Assembly (NCBI GenBank): GCA_003427395.1
Contig: BFEA01000391.1
Coordinates: 14,503-45,072, forward strand
Direction of reading: 5' to 3'
Origin: Chara braunii
Lineage: Eukaryota > Streptophyta > Charophyceae > Charales > Characeae
DNA: 30,570 bases
A model generated the notes under the pieces. It was given only the letters and a program-made list of their open reading frames with translations, searched no databases and was not told the origin of the DNA. The position numbers and the translations under genes are program-made. Below are positions 30,095 to 30,570 of the stretch, in pieces. The first letter of the stretch is position 1, and each line of letters opens with the position of its first letter.

Positions 30095-30570
30095 TCCTTG
30101 AAAAAAAAAAACATTCTTATTCGATGGTCAAATCAAAAAAGATTTCGAAGTCCACGGGATAGACAAATCCACATAATTGATTTGTAGTATTCACTTAAAA
30201 GTTTGAAAAAAAAAAAACTCGCTGTCATTAGTGAAATTATGGCTGCAAAAAAAAAAAAAAAAGCCCCCTACATGACCACGATTTCCTCATATCCCCGTCT
30301 CTTCCACCTGTCGCTTAGAAATTAAAAAAATGTCACAAAAAAAAACTCCCCCCCGTCCATCATCTCCTCATCTTCCCGCTTCCTCCATCTGTCTTTCATC
30401 CATTCTCCATCCCTCGTCCTATCCTCCTCCTTTCATTTTCCCCCCCCCCACTTGTCCACGGTCCCCTTATCTTCCCAACTCCTCCATGTGTCATTCACAA
30501 TTTGAAAAAACGTCACCCCCCCCCCCCCCCCCTCTTCTCCCTCTGAAGAAGAGAACATTATGACAGCTCT
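30095..30570. repeat. A- and C-homopolymer-rich low-complexity tail
   Basis: Poly-A runs (near 30102, 30206 and 30247) and poly-C runs (near 30438 and 30517) alternate with pyrimidine-rich text. Roughly three imperfect copies of a TCCTCATCTTCCC...CTCCATCTGTC segment start near 30280, 30363 and 30465. Long homopolymers are also sites of assembly error. Confidence 0.65.

Overview
The window looks like repeat-dense nuclear DNA of a green-lineage eukaryote (land plant or streptophyte alga). It has a primer-binding site matching tRNA-Asp(GTC), a second chromodomain-type Ty3 remnant, GA and CG microsatellites, and no host gene I can recognise. The species cannot be named from the sequence; a charophyte is possible but not shown.

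The main feature is one giant Ty3/Gypsy-type LTR retrotransposon on the + strand, 268..21599 (21.3 kb). It has unusually long LTRs (3,869 and 4,230 bp), a 4-bp target duplication (ACGT), and sits inside a satellite array whose empty site can be read directly from a sister repeat unit. The interior (4137..17369) runs in this order: tRNA-Asp PBS; AT-rich leader of about 2 kb; a 5-kb block of non-canonical ORFs (6.1-11.06 kb); gag with an arginine/aspartate/glycine-rich repeat domain and one CCHC knuckle (11.2-13.5 kb); protease; reverse transcriptase; RNase H; a DD35E integrase with GPY/F module and a long basic tail carrying an AT-hook-like motif. The integrase frame stops 1 nt before the 3' LTR. 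The copy is dead: stops and frameshifts occur in gag, PR and RT, and a deletion joins RNase H to the integrase zinc finger.

The most unusual part is the block upstream of gag. I do not recognise its proteins, but they are related to one another: three copies of a protein I call A (6.1-7.16, 7.25-8.38 and 8.8-9.55 kb), three copies of a smaller protein B (8.49, 9.52 and 10.14 kb) and a singleton C (10.73 kb). The order is A1-A2-B1-A3-B2-B3-C, all on the + strand, tightly spaced and partly overlapping. Extra ORFs upstream of gag are known in Ogre/Tat elements, but a multi-gene set expanded by internal duplication is not a standard arrangement.

Right of the element the target satellite resumes (21.6-22.0 kb), followed by a 39-bp minisatellite and a near-loopless 70-bp-arm foldback (22.37-22.51 kb). 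Next is a second, older Ty3 chromovirus relic: an integrase-chromodomain fragment, polypurine tract, one 663-bp LTR, an Arg-type PBS, then decayed gag and protease. A single LTR bounded by a PPT on its left and a PBS on its right looks like a tandem-LTR recombinant. The last 1.5 kb holds a pair of 208-bp direct repeats with structured hairpins and a TATA box, then A/C homopolymer-rich DNA.
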